Below are positions 14,690 to 23,069 of a stretch of 37,498 nucleotides of DNA, in pieces. Source of the DNA: Chloroflexota bacterium (GTDB lineage: Bacteria; Chloroflexota; Dehalococcoidia; SM23-28-2; RBG-16-64-32); contig JADFKX010000003.1 in NCBI GenBank assembly GCA_022564695.1, forward strand, positions 1-37,498, given 5' to 3'. The stretch's first letter is position 1. Every line of letters begins with the position of its first letter. The notes below the pieces were generated by a model, which saw nothing but the letters and a program-made list of their open reading frames with translations, searched no databases and was not told the DNA's origin. Made by a program: the position numbers and the translations under genes.

Positions 14690-16219
14690 ATGGAGCGTAG
14701 ATACGAGTCCGCTGAGGAAGTCACTGAAGGCGGATCAATTGGACAATCGGGTGAGACGCAGCGGCAGTCGGGGGGGTTCCCTGGCGAGGACGAAGACAGA
14801 CGGGACGGTCAGGGTTTGTCGTCTGATAGTGGTCCAGCCCAGAATGAAGCCAGGGATTCGATAGCGCAGACGTTGAGCAACGCCGCCGCGACCCTGGAGG
14901 CCGACCCGCCCGTATCGGCGGGAAGGCCGCAAAGTTCGATCTTCCCCAAGCAGCCGAGCACGCTGGCGGAGGTTGGCCTTTCAAAGGCATTTCTTACGGA
15001 TCTGACGCTCAAGATAATGCACTACTCCGGCACCCCATCCTCAACACAGCTAGTGCGTAGGTTGGGGCTTGGCTCGACGATGGTGCAGCAGATACTGAAG
15101 GTCCTCCAGGAAGAGCGCCTGTGTGAGGTGTTGAGCCAGTCAGACCTGTTTACAGGGAACTATTGCTACCGCCTATCGGAACGAGGCACGGCGAGGGCGT
15201 CGGAGGCGCTGGAGCGTACTCGCTACGCCGGGCCTGTGCCCGTGACTGCGGAGCAGTACACGGAGGTCATTCGGGCGCAGCAGGCGCAAAGACAGATGCC
15301 GTCAGCGGCGCGCATCAAGGCGATTGTTGATGAGTTTGTCCTGGCGCCGGAGGTTGCCGATTCGGTGGCGCGCGCGCTCTACTCCGGCAAGACTACGATG
15401 TTATACGGTCCTTCCGGCAACGGTAAGAGCAGCATCCTGGAGCTGTTCGCCAGCAGATTCGAGGGCGTAGCCCTTATGCCCTACGCCCTGTATGTCTACG
15501 GTCAGGTGATCCGGGTGTTCGACCCCTCCGTTCATGAGGCGATCGGTGATGTTAGCGGCGGAGAGGCAGTGAAGGACGATGCGAAGGTGGATCGTCGCTG
15601 GGTGATGGTGCGCCGTCCGGCCGTTGTCCTCGGCTCGGAGTTGGGGCAGGAATCGCTGAACCTGGCCTATGATTCACAGGCCCGCTTCTACCAGGCCCCT
15701 CCGCACGTGAAGGCCCAAGGCGGCGTCCTGATTATTGATGACCTGGGCCGTCAGAAGACGGACGCCCGGGAGCTGATGACCCGTTGGCTTCTCTCCGTGG
15801 AACGCGGCTGGGACAGCCTGAGCCTCATTACGGGCGAGAAGCTGAGAATACCATTTGATGTTCAGCTCCTGTTCGCGACCAATCAGCCGATGGAGAAGTT
15901 GGCCGATGAGGCTCTCCTGAGGCGGATTCTGTACAAGGTAGAGATACCCAGCCCCAGCCCGGTGGAGTTCACGGAGATCCTGCGCCAACTCTGCCGGCAG
16001 AGGGGGGTACAGGCGCCGGATGGCGCGATTGAGCGCGTGGTGGAGCGGCTGTACGGTCAGGCGGGAGAAAGGCCGAGAGCGGCCTACGCCCGCGACTTTC
16101 TGGATGTCATTATTGAGAGTGCGTCCTTCGATGGGCGTGAGCCCGTGCTGGACGATGAGTCGTTCGAGCGGGCGATTCGGCTTATGAGGAGCCAGCGCTC
16201 GGCCGGCGAAGCGGTTTAG
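14690..16219 (+). CDS. Winged-helix plus AAA-type ATPase of unknown role
   Basis: A 509-residue protein. Residues 1-90 are polar, Gln/Ser/Gly-rich and probably disordered. Residues 100-170 look like a winged helix (FLTDLTLKIMHYSGTPSSTQ, QQILKVLQEERL). The ATPase core has Walker A GPSGNGKS (240-247, K246), Walker B VLIIDDLGRQ (D350, D351), a sensor-1-like LLFATNQP and a C-terminal AAA lid. Between Walker A and B lies a long insert with RRPAVVLGSEL. Similar ATPases occur alone in many Chloroflexota-type genomes, and I know of no assigned function. ATG 14690 has AGGAG 10 bases upstream. It converges on the next gene with a 4-base overlap. Confidence 0.75.
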   Translation: MERRYESAEEVTEGGSIGQSGETQRQSGGFPGEDEDRRDGQGLSSDSGPAQNEARDSIAQTLSNAAATLEADPPVSAGRPQSSIFPKQPSTLAEVGLSKAFLTDLTLKIMHYSGTPSSTQLVRRLGLGSTMVQQILKVLQEERLCEVLSQSDLFTGNYCYRLSERGTARASEALERTRYAGPVPVTAEQYTEVIRAQQAQRQMPSAARIKAIVDEFVLAPEVADSVARALYSGKTTMLYGPSGNGKSSILELFASRFEGVALMPYALYVYGQVIRVFDPSVHEAIGDVSGGEAVKDDAKVDRRWVMVRRPAVVLGSELGQESLNLAYDSQARFYQAPPHVKAQGGVLIIDDLGRQKTDARELMTRWLLSVERGWDSLSLITGEKLRIPFDVQLLFATNQPMEKLADEALLRRILYKVEIPSPSPVEFTEILRQLCRQRGVQAPDGAIERVVERLYGQAGERPRAAYARDFLDVIIESASFDGREPVLDDESFERAIRLMRSQRSAGEAV

Positions 16220-17085
16220 GCTAACCCCTCAAGAAATCCTTCGATAGCCTCCATAAGCTCGCGCGGCCGCTGCAGAGGCACGTCATGGATGGTGTCCTCC
16301 AACCAAACCACCTTTACCGCCGGCGCCTGTTCTTCCGCCAGGGTTATGGCCTTCCGCTTCTGCTCCATCCAGATTGTAGCGCGCGAGTCCTGATGATCGC
16401 TTGCGGCGGGGATCAGGAGGGCGGGGCAGCGGAGGTGGGGCCACAGCGTTGAGGGCTTCTGCTCCCACAAAGAGCGGAGTATCTTCAGGTGGTTTTCGCG
16501 GCTCAGGTGCGGGTAGATCGTCTTGTCTTCGTCTATGCGAAAGTTAGCCAGGACTATCTCTTGGACGTCGTCGTTCCAGAGTGAGCCCAGGCCGGGCCAG
16601 TTGCGAGCTCCCTGGAGAAAGGTCTCCAGCTTCAGGCCGGCCAGGGGCGGCGGCGACATCATCTCCAGTGTCCGTTCCCAGGTCATGCCGGGGAAGGCTG
16701 AGATCTCCAGGAAGCCGCCGTCCACCAGGGCCAGCCAGGATACGGCGTCCGGCCTTTCGGCGGCGAACTGAAGGGCGACGTTGGCGCCCCAGGAGTGGCC
16801 CACCAGCGCGGGCCGTTCCAGGCTGAGGGCCTCTACGAAGGCCTGGAGGTCGCCGGTGATGGAGTGGAAGTCGTAGCCGTCGTCCGGTTTGGCGCTTGGG
16901 CCATGGCCGCGCTGATCCAGAGCCAGGACGCGAAAGCGCTGGGCCAGCATGGGGGCGACGAGCTTCCAGATAAGCGAATTAGATGCCAGGCCGTGCAGGA
17001 GAACGAGCGGCTGTCCCGAGCCGCCCCAATCGCGGTAGTGGAAACGGAGGCCACGCAGGTCTAGGAACTGATTCTTGGGCGTCAC
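16216..17085 (-). CDS. Alpha/beta hydrolase with serine nucleophile
   Basis: A 289-residue soluble alpha/beta-fold hydrolase. The oxyanion segment is LLHGLASNS, followed by LALDQRGHGPS. The nucleophile elbow is GHSWG (S98), and the catalytic His is in DTIHDVP near the C-terminus. The substrate is unknown; esterase, lactonase and carbon-carbon bond hydrolase roles all fit. It is the last gene of a tight - strand set of four (19727 down to 16216), starting 2 bases after the 2H phosphoesterase gene stop. Confidence 0.85.
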   Translation of the reverse strand: MTPKNQFLDLRGLRFHYRDWGGSGQPLVLLHGLASNSLIWKLVAPMLAQRFRVLALDQRGHGPSAKPDDGYDFHSITGDLQAFVEALSLERPALVGHSWGANVALQFAAERPDAVSWLALVDGGFLEISAFPGMTWERTLEMMSPPPLAGLKLETFLQGARNWPGLGSLWNDDVQEIVLANFRIDEDKTIYPHLSRENHLKILRSLWEQKPSTLWPHLRCPALLIPAASDHQDSRATIWMEQKRKAITLAEEQAPAVKVVWLEDTIHDVPLQRPRELMEAIEGFLEGLA

Positions 17086-17087
17086 GG

Positions 17088-17804
17088 TTAGCCTGCCAGC
17101 GGAATCTCGTTCTTTACAATATGTCCCGGCACTCCGTTGCGCCAGGAGAGGACGAACAACTCCAGTCGGTGGACGCGGAAGCAGCCGATGTCCGTATCAC
17201 GCTCCGTCTGGATCAGCTCAACCATCTCTCCCAGCCGGTCTTCCCGTTTGTACTGGGTGAGCGAGATGTGAGGCAGTGGCTCGTGTCCGTCTGGGTAGCG
17301 TTCCGGGAGCTCCGGTATGGCGGAGCGGAGAAGGCGGCCCAGCTCCAGGCCGCGGCCTCCATCGTAAGGGACGGCGATGAGCACATCGCGGAAGGCGTTG
17401 AGGCCGCGGACCGCTACGTCGAACGGGCCCAGGCTCTGCGCGACCTTCCGCCCCTTCTCTAGCGCCTCCGCTATGAAGGACATCGGCAGCAGGTTTGCTG
17501 GACCGTCAGGCAGGCGCGGGGGTGTGGGGTCGCCGCTGGTGAGCATGATCGGCGGCACGATGGTGATGTGCCAGTAGTTCGGTGGGAAGGGGTTGACGCA
17601 GCCGGTGGCCTCCAGCCGCGAAACGGTCTCCCGCAACCTGCTGCTGACCGTCGCATCGTCAACAGGTATCACGAAGCCGGCTGTCGCGGTGACCTCAGGT
17701 GGCAGGGGCAGCCGACCGGTCCAGGCCGAGACTGTGGGGCAGCGATGGAACTCCTCCCAGATCGCCTGGTGGCGCTTGGCCGTCTCTCGGTCGGCTTCGT
17801 TCAT
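17088..17804 (-). CDS. 2H phosphoesterase (2'-5' RNA ligase/thpR-like) family protein
   Basis: A 238-residue protein with the two catalytic motifs of the 2H superfamily: HITI (H79, T81) in NYWHITIVPP and HISL (H179, S181) in PHISLTQY, about 100 residues apart as in 2'-5' RNA ligase-like and cyclic phosphodiesterase proteins. The substrate is not predictable. The N-terminal 40 residues are extra relative to minimal family members. It lies between the LLM oxidoreductase and a hydrolase in one probable transcript, with gaps of 11 and 2 bases. Confidence 0.75.
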   Translation of the reverse strand: MNEADRETAKRHQAIWEEFHRCPTVSAWTGRLPLPPEVTATAGFVIPVDDATVSSRLRETVSRLEATGCVNPFPPNYWHITIVPPIMLTSGDPTPPRLPDGPANLLPMSFIAEALEKGRKVAQSLGPFDVAVRGLNAFRDVLIAVPYDGGRGLELGRLLRSAIPELPERYPDGHEPLPHISLTQYKREDRLGEMVELIQTERDTDIGCFRVHRLELFVLSWRNGVPGHIVKNEIPLAG

Positions 17805-17815
17805 GCGGGAGGGCG

Positions 17816-18835
17816 CTAGAGCTTCTTCAGCTCTTGTATGATCCAGCGCAGGCGATCCTCCTGCTCCGCGGTGATGGTCGAATAGCCGAAGCCGAGGGTG
17901 TTCACCACGCCGGAGTAGCGCTCCTTGATCTTGGGCACTATCTCATCGTAGGTGCCGACGACGGCGAACTCGTTGAGCATCTCGTCGGTGATCTCGTTGG
18001 TCATCTCCGCCCACTTGCCCTCCATGGAGAGGCGGTGGAGTCGCATGCCCACGTCGCCCCAGCCGTGGCACTCCAGCACCGGATGGTAGGAGCGGGTGGA
18101 GCCGTAGAATGCTATCTGCTGCTTGAAGGGCGCTTTGGCCCTCTCCACCTCCTCTTCGTTCTTGCCGGTGACGAGGAAGCCGCCGCCGACGACATCGATG
18201 TCTGAGAGCTTACGGCCGGCTTTCTCGGCGCCCTCCTCGATGTTGGGGATGATCACCTCACGGGTGTACTTGGGGGTGTTGAAGGGGTGCATGCGGATAC
18301 CGTCGCAGATCTCGCCGACGAGGCGGCAGTGGTACTTGTTGACGGCGGAGATGTAGATGGGGACGTTGTTAGGGTTGGGGCCGGGGTTGAAGAATGGGGA
18401 GATGAGGGTGAACTGGTACCAGTCGCCTTTGAAGTTGGGGCGTTCGTTGGTCTGGAAGGTGTTGAAGATCGCCTTGAGACAGAGGATGTATTCGCGCAGG
18501 CGGGGCCCCGGCGGCGCCGGCCAGGGTGTGGAGTAGCGACGCTCGTTGTGGCCCTTGACCTGGGTGCCCAGGCCCAGGATGAACCGCCCGCCGGAGTAGC
18601 GCTGGAGGTCCCAGGCCATCTGGGCGACGACGAAGGGGCTGCGGGGGAAGGCGATGGCCACGGCGGTGCCGAGCTTGAGCCGCTCCGTGTGCTCGGCCAG
18701 GATGGCAAGCGGCAGGAACGGGTCGTGGCCGGCCTCGGGAGTGACGATGGAGTCGTAGCCCATCTCCTCCATTCGTTTGCCGTAGTCGGCCAAGTCCTTG
18801 ATCGTGGGGGCCATGACCGTTGTCTCTAAGCGCAT
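17816..18835 (-). CDS. LLM class F420/flavin-dependent oxidoreductase
   Basis: A 339-residue TIM-barrel oxidoreductase of the luciferase-like monooxygenase class. Supporting stretches are MGYDSIVTPEAGHDPFLPLA, LKLGTAVAIAFPRSPFVVAQ and GRFILGLGTQVKGHNERR (the conserved GR-x-x-LGLG region), and VPIYISAVN. This subgroup is often F420-dependent. A Ddn-like protein elsewhere in the window supports F420 use, but FMN is not excluded. A good AAAGGAGA lies 8 bases before ATG 18835. It probably acts in oxidation of an organic substrate together with the neighbouring hydrolases. Confidence 0.85.
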   Translation of the reverse strand: MRLETTVMAPTIKDLADYGKRMEEMGYDSIVTPEAGHDPFLPLAILAEHTERLKLGTAVAIAFPRSPFVVAQMAWDLQRYSGGRFILGLGTQVKGHNERRYSTPWPAPPGPRLREYILCLKAIFNTFQTNERPNFKGDWYQFTLISPFFNPGPNPNNVPIYISAVNKYHCRLVGEICDGIRMHPFNTPKYTREVIIPNIEEGAEKAGRKLSDIDVVGGGFLVTGKNEEEVERAKAPFKQQIAFYGSTRSYHPVLECHGWGDVGMRLHRLSMEGKWAEMTNEITDEMLNEFAVVGTYDEIVPKIKERYSGVVNTLGFGYSTITAEQEDRLRWIIQELKKL

Positions 18836-18851
18836 GTGCGGTCTCCTTTCG

Positions 18852-19727
18852 TCAAGGGGTGATGAACTCAGCGATCGCCTGGTTGACCAGCTCCGGCTTC
18901 TCCCGCTGCACCCAGTGGCCGCACTCCGGGACGGTGCGCAGGGTCAGGTCCGTGAAGAAATCGGGCAGCTTGTCGCTCCAGGCGACGGGGAAGATGGGGT
19001 CGTTCTCCGCCCAGAGGACGAGGGTGGGGGCGTGGATCTTGGGGTCCGCGACCGGGTCGGGGCGGCCCAGGGTGCGGAACATGGCGCGGTAGCAGTTGAA
19101 GCCGCCGCGCAGGGCTCCGGGCTGGGAGAGCACCTCCACGAACTGCTCCACCTCCTCGTCCGTCCAGAGCGACTTGTCGTAGGACCAGTGGGAGAGGAAG
19201 TGGCGCAGGTATACTTCCGTGGCCCGGAGGCTGGAGCCGACAAGCTGTTCGGCCAGGGGGAGTTGGTGGAACATCATGTACCAGGTTTCGGGTAGTCGGT
19301 CGGGCGTGAAGAAGCGGGCGCCGATGCCGGGGTAGACGGGCTGGAAGAGGACGAGTTTGTCCACCAGGTCGGGGTGGGTGCGGGCGAAGCGCTGTGTCCA
19401 GACGGAGCCGAAGTCATGGGAGACGATGCTCACCTTATCGAACCCGAGGTGCTGCACGAGAGCGCGCAGGTCCTCGGCGAAGACGTCAGCCGTGTAGCCT
19501 TCTTCCGGCGGCAGGTCTGGCTTGTCCGTCTCGCCGTAGCCGCGCATATCGGGGACGATGACGTCGAAGCGCTCAGCGAGGGGCTTAATGTTGAGATGCC
19601 ACTCGTAGTGGAAGCCGGGCCAGCCGTGGATGAGGAAGAGAGGGGGGCCGCTGCCCTCACGTACGAAGTGATAGCGCAGGCCGTTGATGGTGGCGTATTG
19701 GTGGTTGAAGGCTTCCGTATCGCTCAA
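18852..19727 (-). CDS. Epoxide hydrolase/dehalogenase-like alpha/beta hydrolase
   Basis: A 291-residue alpha/beta hydrolase with an aspartate nucleophile, D105 in SHDFGS, and the HGWPG oxyanion motif (from residue 34) typical of epoxide hydrolases and haloacetate dehalogenases. The catalytic His lies in CGHWVQREKPE near the end, and a helical cap domain (about residues 130-215) carries Tyr/Trp-rich segments. Epoxide hydrolase or dehalogenase cannot be decided by eye. TTG 19727 is chosen, with AGGAG 10 bases upstream. It is the first gene of the four-gene - strand set. Confidence 0.8.
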   Translation of the reverse strand: MSDTEAFNHQYATINGLRYHFVREGSGPPLFLIHGWPGFHYEWHLNIKPLAERFDVIVPDMRGYGETDKPDLPPEEGYTADVFAEDLRALVQHLGFDKVSIVSHDFGSVWTQRFARTHPDLVDKLVLFQPVYPGIGARFFTPDRLPETWYMMFHQLPLAEQLVGSSLRATEVYLRHFLSHWSYDKSLWTDEEVEQFVEVLSQPGALRGGFNCYRAMFRTLGRPDPVADPKIHAPTLVLWAENDPIFPVAWSDKLPDFFTDLTLRTVPECGHWVQREKPELVNQAIAEFITP

Positions 19728-19765
19728 CTAGGGGCGGCTCCTGTTCAGGGTGGCAATTAACGTCA

Positions 19766-19794
19766 ACTGTATTCGCTGTAGCAACTACTGTAAA
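19766..19794 (-). promoter_or_regulatory. Candidate promoter of the hydrolase/LLM gene set
   Basis: On the - strand TTTACA (19789-19794) and TACAGT (19766-19771) are 17 bases apart, 39 bases before the first gene of the set. The -35 matches five and the -10 four of six consensus positions. Confidence 0.4.
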
Positions 19795-19800
19795 GGGCGG

Positions 19801-20691
19801 TTACGGCTGTGCAGGGGCGATGGTCGCGGGTTCGATCTCGAAGCTGAGTTCATCGCCGTCCGGTAGCTGCACCACTAGGCGCAGGGGGAGATCGCTGTTT
19901 GAGGCGGCATCAGAGAGCTGAACGGCCCACATGACGAACAGCGTATCCGCAGAAGCGAGCAGTGAGACGGACAGGCTTTTCTCATCGGTACAGGGGGATG
20001 ACGGCAGCAGGGCGCCGATAGCGATGAACGAGCCGCCCCAGAGGCTGAGCGAGCCGGCGGTTCCGTCGTCGGCATCGGTGCCCTGGTCGTCCGGGATTTG
20101 GACCGCGCTATCGGCGGTGGCGCTAACGGGCCCGCCGGAGGCGAGGGCGGGCTCGCTGCCGGTGTCGTGGTCGTAGGCCGTGAGGAGGTCGAACCCTTCG
20201 CAGGTGTAGCGGATGGTGAGCAGGTAGGCATCGCCCGGTAAGGCGTTATCGATTCGCAGGAGGAGGGGGATCGCTACACCCTCATGGTAGGCCGCGGCCT
20301 GCGGCAGCGCGTCGAACTGCCACTGGCCTTCATCGAAGACGGCCAGGCGGTAGAGGGGTGCGCTGAAGGTGGGGGTTGGCGTTGGTGTGGGCGTAGGTGT
20401 TGCCGTTTGGGTGGGCGTAGGTGTTTCCATCGGTGTTGCCGACGGAGTTGGCGACGACACGACTGGGGTCGAAAGCACAGGGGTAGGTGTGTCGGCGGCG
20501 CCGGTTGGCGAGTTGTCGTCCGAGTCAGACAGCCAGATGGCGAGAAGGGCGAGGGCGATGAGCAGGACGAGGAGTCCGGCTCCGGCAAGAGGCAGGAGGG
20601 GCGGTCCCGGCCGAGGGCGAGGCGGGGTTGAAGGCGGGCGCGACCAGTTCCAGCCGGACCCGCTGGAGCCGCGGCGACCGACGACGTTCAA
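19801..20691 (-). CDS. Membrane-anchored protein with Pro/Thr-rich stalk, function unknown
   Basis: A 296-residue protein not recognised as a named family. Residues 1-32 are Pro/Arg-rich and cytoplasmic. One membrane helix spans about 33-53 (LAGAGLLVLLIALALLAIWL). An extracytoplasmic stalk of Thr-Pro repeats covers residues 65-108. A C-terminal domain of about 185 residues is rich in beta-like and acidic segments with two cysteines (TCEGF, PCTDE) that may form a disulfide. The topology suggests an exported sensor or adhesion domain held away from the membrane. The start is TTG 20691, supported by GGAG 7 bases upstream and a strong promoter. It stands alone between two operons. Confidence 0.7.
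   Translation of the reverse strand: MNVVGRRGSSGSGWNWSRPPSTPPRPRPGPPLLPLAGAGLLVLLIALALLAIWLSDSDDNSPTGAADTPTPVLSTPVVSSPTPSATPMETPTPTQTATPTPTPTPTPTFSAPLYRLAVFDEGQWQFDALPQAAAYHEGVAIPLLLRIDNALPGDAYLLTIRYTCEGFDLLTAYDHDTGSEPALASGGPVSATADSAVQIPDDQGTDADDGTAGSLSLWGGSFIAIGALLPSSPCTDEKSLSVSLLASADTLFVMWAVQLSDAASNSDLPLRLVVQLPDGDELSFEIEPATIAPAQP
20369..20445. repeat. Tandem GT-rich repeat encoding the Thr-Pro stalk
   Basis: GTGGGCGTAGGTGTT occurs at 20387-20401 and again at 20411-20425, a 24-base period equal to eight codons, with degenerate copies on both sides. Read on the - strand it encodes the TPTPTQTATP-type stalk. Such repeats often vary in length between strains. Confidence 0.6.
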
Positions 20692-20732
20692 GATAGGACT
20701 CCAGAGAGAAAGGCGGGGTAGGTAGCGTAGAA

Positions 20733-20762
20733 ATTATGGGCGCGTGGGCGAGTTATTGTCAA
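20733..20762 (-). promoter_or_regulatory. Strong predicted promoter of the Pro/Thr-stalk gene
   Basis: On the - strand a perfect TTGACA (20757-20762) and CATAAT (20733-20738, five of six) are 18 bases apart. The expected start near 20726 gives a leader of about 35 bases to the TTG at 20691. Confidence 0.65.
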
Positions 20763-20806
20763 GTAATGACTGTCGTGAACAGATGCCCGGAACGGAGTGC
20801 GACCGT

Positions 20807-21172
20807 CTAGTTTGATACGGCGCCAGTTGTCGGGGGCCCAGTCACATATTCAATACTGACTTCTACCCAGTACCGTAGAGTTTCAATATCATTTATCATC
20901 GCTTCCGGCAAAACGACATAATCCTTCTTGACAGGCCCTTTAGGGAAATATCGAAGCTGCTTTGTACCGTTGTGTCTCATCAGAGCGTTTCGTGATTCTT
21001 CTGGCAATTTTACCGCGAAGCCGACGGGGGTTAGCGTTATGCAGATCCTTCCGTTCGCATAAACGGCAGCTCCGCTAAAGAAATGCTTGCATTCCAGATC
21101 AACATTCTTGAACTTATCGGCCGTTGCGCGGCTCATTAGTTCAGACAACTTCTCTACGTACTCTTTAGCCAT
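20807..21172 (-). CDS. TfoX/Sxy N-terminal-domain protein
   Basis: A 121-residue protein matching the TfoX N-terminal domain: KHFFSGAAVYANGRICITLTPVGFAVKLPEES corresponds to the family core (G-x-x-Y-x-x-G, then the L-K segment). The C-terminal TfoX domain is absent. These short proteins are widespread and only some relate to competence; most have unknown function. Base composition is visibly lower in GC than the neighbours, with many A/T third positions, suggesting later acquisition. No clear ribosome-binding site precedes ATG 21172, which lies 18 bases after the phosphotransferase gene. Confidence 0.7.
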   Translation of the reverse strand: MAKEYVEKLSELMSRATADKFKNVDLECKHFFSGAAVYANGRICITLTPVGFAVKLPEESRNALMRHNGTKQLRYFPKGPVKKDYVVLPEAMINDIETLRYWVEVSIEYVTGPPTTGAVSN

Positions 21173-21190
21173 TGAGTGGTATCCCAGCGC

Positions 21191-22102
21191 CTAACGTATG
21201 TCGGCCTCCCGCGCCCAGACGTCAATCTTGCGCCGAAGGCGCTCGATGTCTTCCTGGGTGCCCCACACGTGGGGCCGATCGATGGCGCCCTCTGTCTCGG
21301 CCAGGAAGGTGGCGCCGGCCCAGGCCCTGAGCGGGTGGTAGTCGGGCATGGGGCCGGCCACTTCCTCGTAGCCGGAGCGCCAGGCTCGCAGGATCAGGCT
21401 TCGGGCAAGGTTAAAAAGGGCGCTGAGCGGACCCGGTGGCACCGGCGCCGCCAGGAGCGTAATTTCGGTGCGGGCCAGGTCGGCGCGGGGATCGCCGGCG
21501 GCGGCCCCAGACCAGTCAAGGATACCGGTGACGGTGGCGCCGTTGCTGACTACGTTCAGCGGGTGATAGTCCATGTGGATGAGGGAGGATGTGGATAGCC
21601 CCAAGGAGAGGGCATGAGCGGCAAGATCGGCGTACTCCTCGGTGACCCGCGACACCCAGTCATTCGGTGCGCCGGTGACGAACTCGTCGGGAGGCGTGAC
21701 GGCGTGCAGCTTCGCCTGCGTCCGTCCGAACAGGCGGCCCAGACGCCACAGCGTCCACGGCTTCTTCTCCATGAAGGCCAAGATGGGGATGCCCGGGCAC
21801 CAGGAGAGCACCATGGCCGGCAGCTCCTGAATCTCGCCGATCTTCTCGATGCGCGGGGCCGCCAGTCCGGCGGTGGCGCACGTCTCCAGCGCGAGACGCT
21901 CCCGCAAGGCGATCTCGTTTCGGCCGGGCAGGCAGAACACTCTCAGTGAGTGGTTGCGACCGTCCGGCGTGCCGAAGCGCCAGAGGAGCGTGTCCCAGCC
22001 GCCCTTCACCCGCCGCGGCTCCGAGATATCGGCGAAGCCGAGACCTGCCAGGGCCTCTCGCGGGTTTATCTGGGCCTCGATGTTCGTCAGGTCTGCGCTC
22101 AT
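21191..22102 (-). CDS. APH/choline-kinase-like phosphotransferase
   Basis: A 303-residue protein of the aminoglycoside phosphotransferase (APH) superfamily. The catalytic loop is LIHMDYHPLN (H176, D178, N183) and the metal-binding aspartate is D196 in GILDWSGAAAGDPRADLA. These confirm a kinase fold, but the substrate is not defined: homologs act on small alcohols or amino sugars, and the name does not imply drug resistance. It starts 9 bases after the upstream hydrolase stop and belongs to the aminotransferase/hydrolase group. Confidence 0.8.
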   Translation of the reverse strand: MSADLTNIEAQINPREALAGLGFADISEPRRVKGGWDTLLWRFGTPDGRNHSLRVFCLPGRNEIALRERLALETCATAGLAAPRIEKIGEIQELPAMVLSWCPGIPILAFMEKKPWTLWRLGRLFGRTQAKLHAVTPPDEFVTGAPNDWVSRVTEEYADLAAHALSLGLSTSSLIHMDYHPLNVVSNGATVTGILDWSGAAAGDPRADLARTEITLLAAPVPPGPLSALFNLARSLILRAWRSGYEEVAGPMPDYHPLRAWAGATFLAETEGAIDRPHVWGTQEDIERLRRKIDVWAREADIR

Positions 22103-22111
22103 CGCAGTGGT

Positions 22112-23008
22112 CTAAGGTGAAACGGCCCGAATGAACTTGAGGATGTGCTTGGCGACGGTGGACGGGTCCTCTATCAGGAGGAAGTGCCCGAGCCCGGACA
22201 GCTCGATGTAGTGCGCCTGCGGGAGCTCCTTGCTCAGGGCCCGACCCATCTCCACGTTCGCCACGGGATCGCCGTCCGCCCACACGAGCTGTATCGGCGT
22301 CTCGGTTCGCTTCAGCGCGCCCAGCCAGCGCTCCCTGTGGATGTAGCGCTCACGCATATAGGAAGCGAGGGCTGGGATGCGCCGGTTGCCGTCCTGGTAG
22401 AGCAGGAGCTCTTCCATCACCTTGGCGTCTTCCTCGCTCATCGCCTCAGGGCGTTTCATCAACGCTTTTAGCCCCTCGATGTAGATTGCGCTGACGTTCT
22501 CGCAGACGGCGATGGCCTGGGGGAGGGTCTCGTTTGACGCGAGGAGGCGCTGGAACTGAGTGACGGTGGCCTTGTCCTGCAGCGTGCTGCCGTTAAGGAT
22601 AGTGGACGAGGTGATGTGGAAGGCGAGACGCTCCTCCTGCTCGCGGGCCAGCAGCTCCGCGTGGACAGTCTGGCCCACGTCGTGGCTTACCACGTGCGCC
22701 TCATTGATCCCCAAAGCTTGCGCTAATCCCTCGAGGGAGTCCGTCTGCTGGAACAGGGAGTAGCTGTAGGCGAGGGGCTTGTCGGAGAGGCCGTAGCCCG
22801 GGAAGTCGAAGGCGACGCAGCGAAAATCGGCGGAGAGGACGTCTACAACCCCGCGCCAGTCGTAGCAGGAGGTTGGGAAGCCGTGCAGGAGGAGGATCGC
22901 CGGCCCTTCGCCCCGCTCATAGACGAACAGACGCCGGCCGTCCACCTCAACGCGTCGCCCCTCGCCGAGCCAGCGTCGCGTAGGCGGTGAGAATTCGGAT
23001 TCGTCCAC
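22112..23008 (-). CDS. Haloalkane dehalogenase-like alpha/beta hydrolase
   Basis: A 298-residue hydrolase with LLLHGFPTSCYDW, the nucleophile elbow VSHDVGQ (Asp, D110) and the catalytic His in LSGLGHFLLIEDP. The Asp nucleophile points to the haloalkane dehalogenase/epoxide hydrolase group. GTG 23008 is preferred over TTG 23041 because GAGAGGAG lies 5 bases before it. It sits between the aminotransferase and the phosphotransferase genes, all on the - strand with short gaps. Confidence 0.78.
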   Translation of the reverse strand: MDESEFSPPTRRWLGEGRRVEVDGRRLFVYERGEGPAILLLHGFPTSCYDWRGVVDVLSADFRCVAFDFPGYGLSDKPLAYSYSLFQQTDSLEGLAQALGINEAHVVSHDVGQTVHAELLAREQEERLAFHITSSTILNGSTLQDKATVTQFQRLLASNETLPQAIAVCENVSAIYIEGLKALMKRPEAMSEEDAKVMEELLLYQDGNRRIPALASYMRERYIHRERWLGALKRTETPIQLVWADGDPVANVEMGRALSKELPQAHYIELSGLGHFLLIEDPSTVAKHILKFIRAVSP

Positions 23009-23069
23009 AGTTACTCCTCTCTTGCGGCGGCCGCTAGTCAAAGGGAGGCGTGTCAGGATCGTAAGCCCG

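Noticed and set aside
20369..20445. Repeats read as a CRISPR array
   Set aside because: The unit is 24 bases, has no unique spacers, stays in frame and encodes a Thr-Pro stalk.
21191..22102. Aminoglycoside resistance gene
   Set aside because: Only the general APH catalytic motifs are present, and the context is metabolic. Substrate cannot be inferred, so no resistance call is made.
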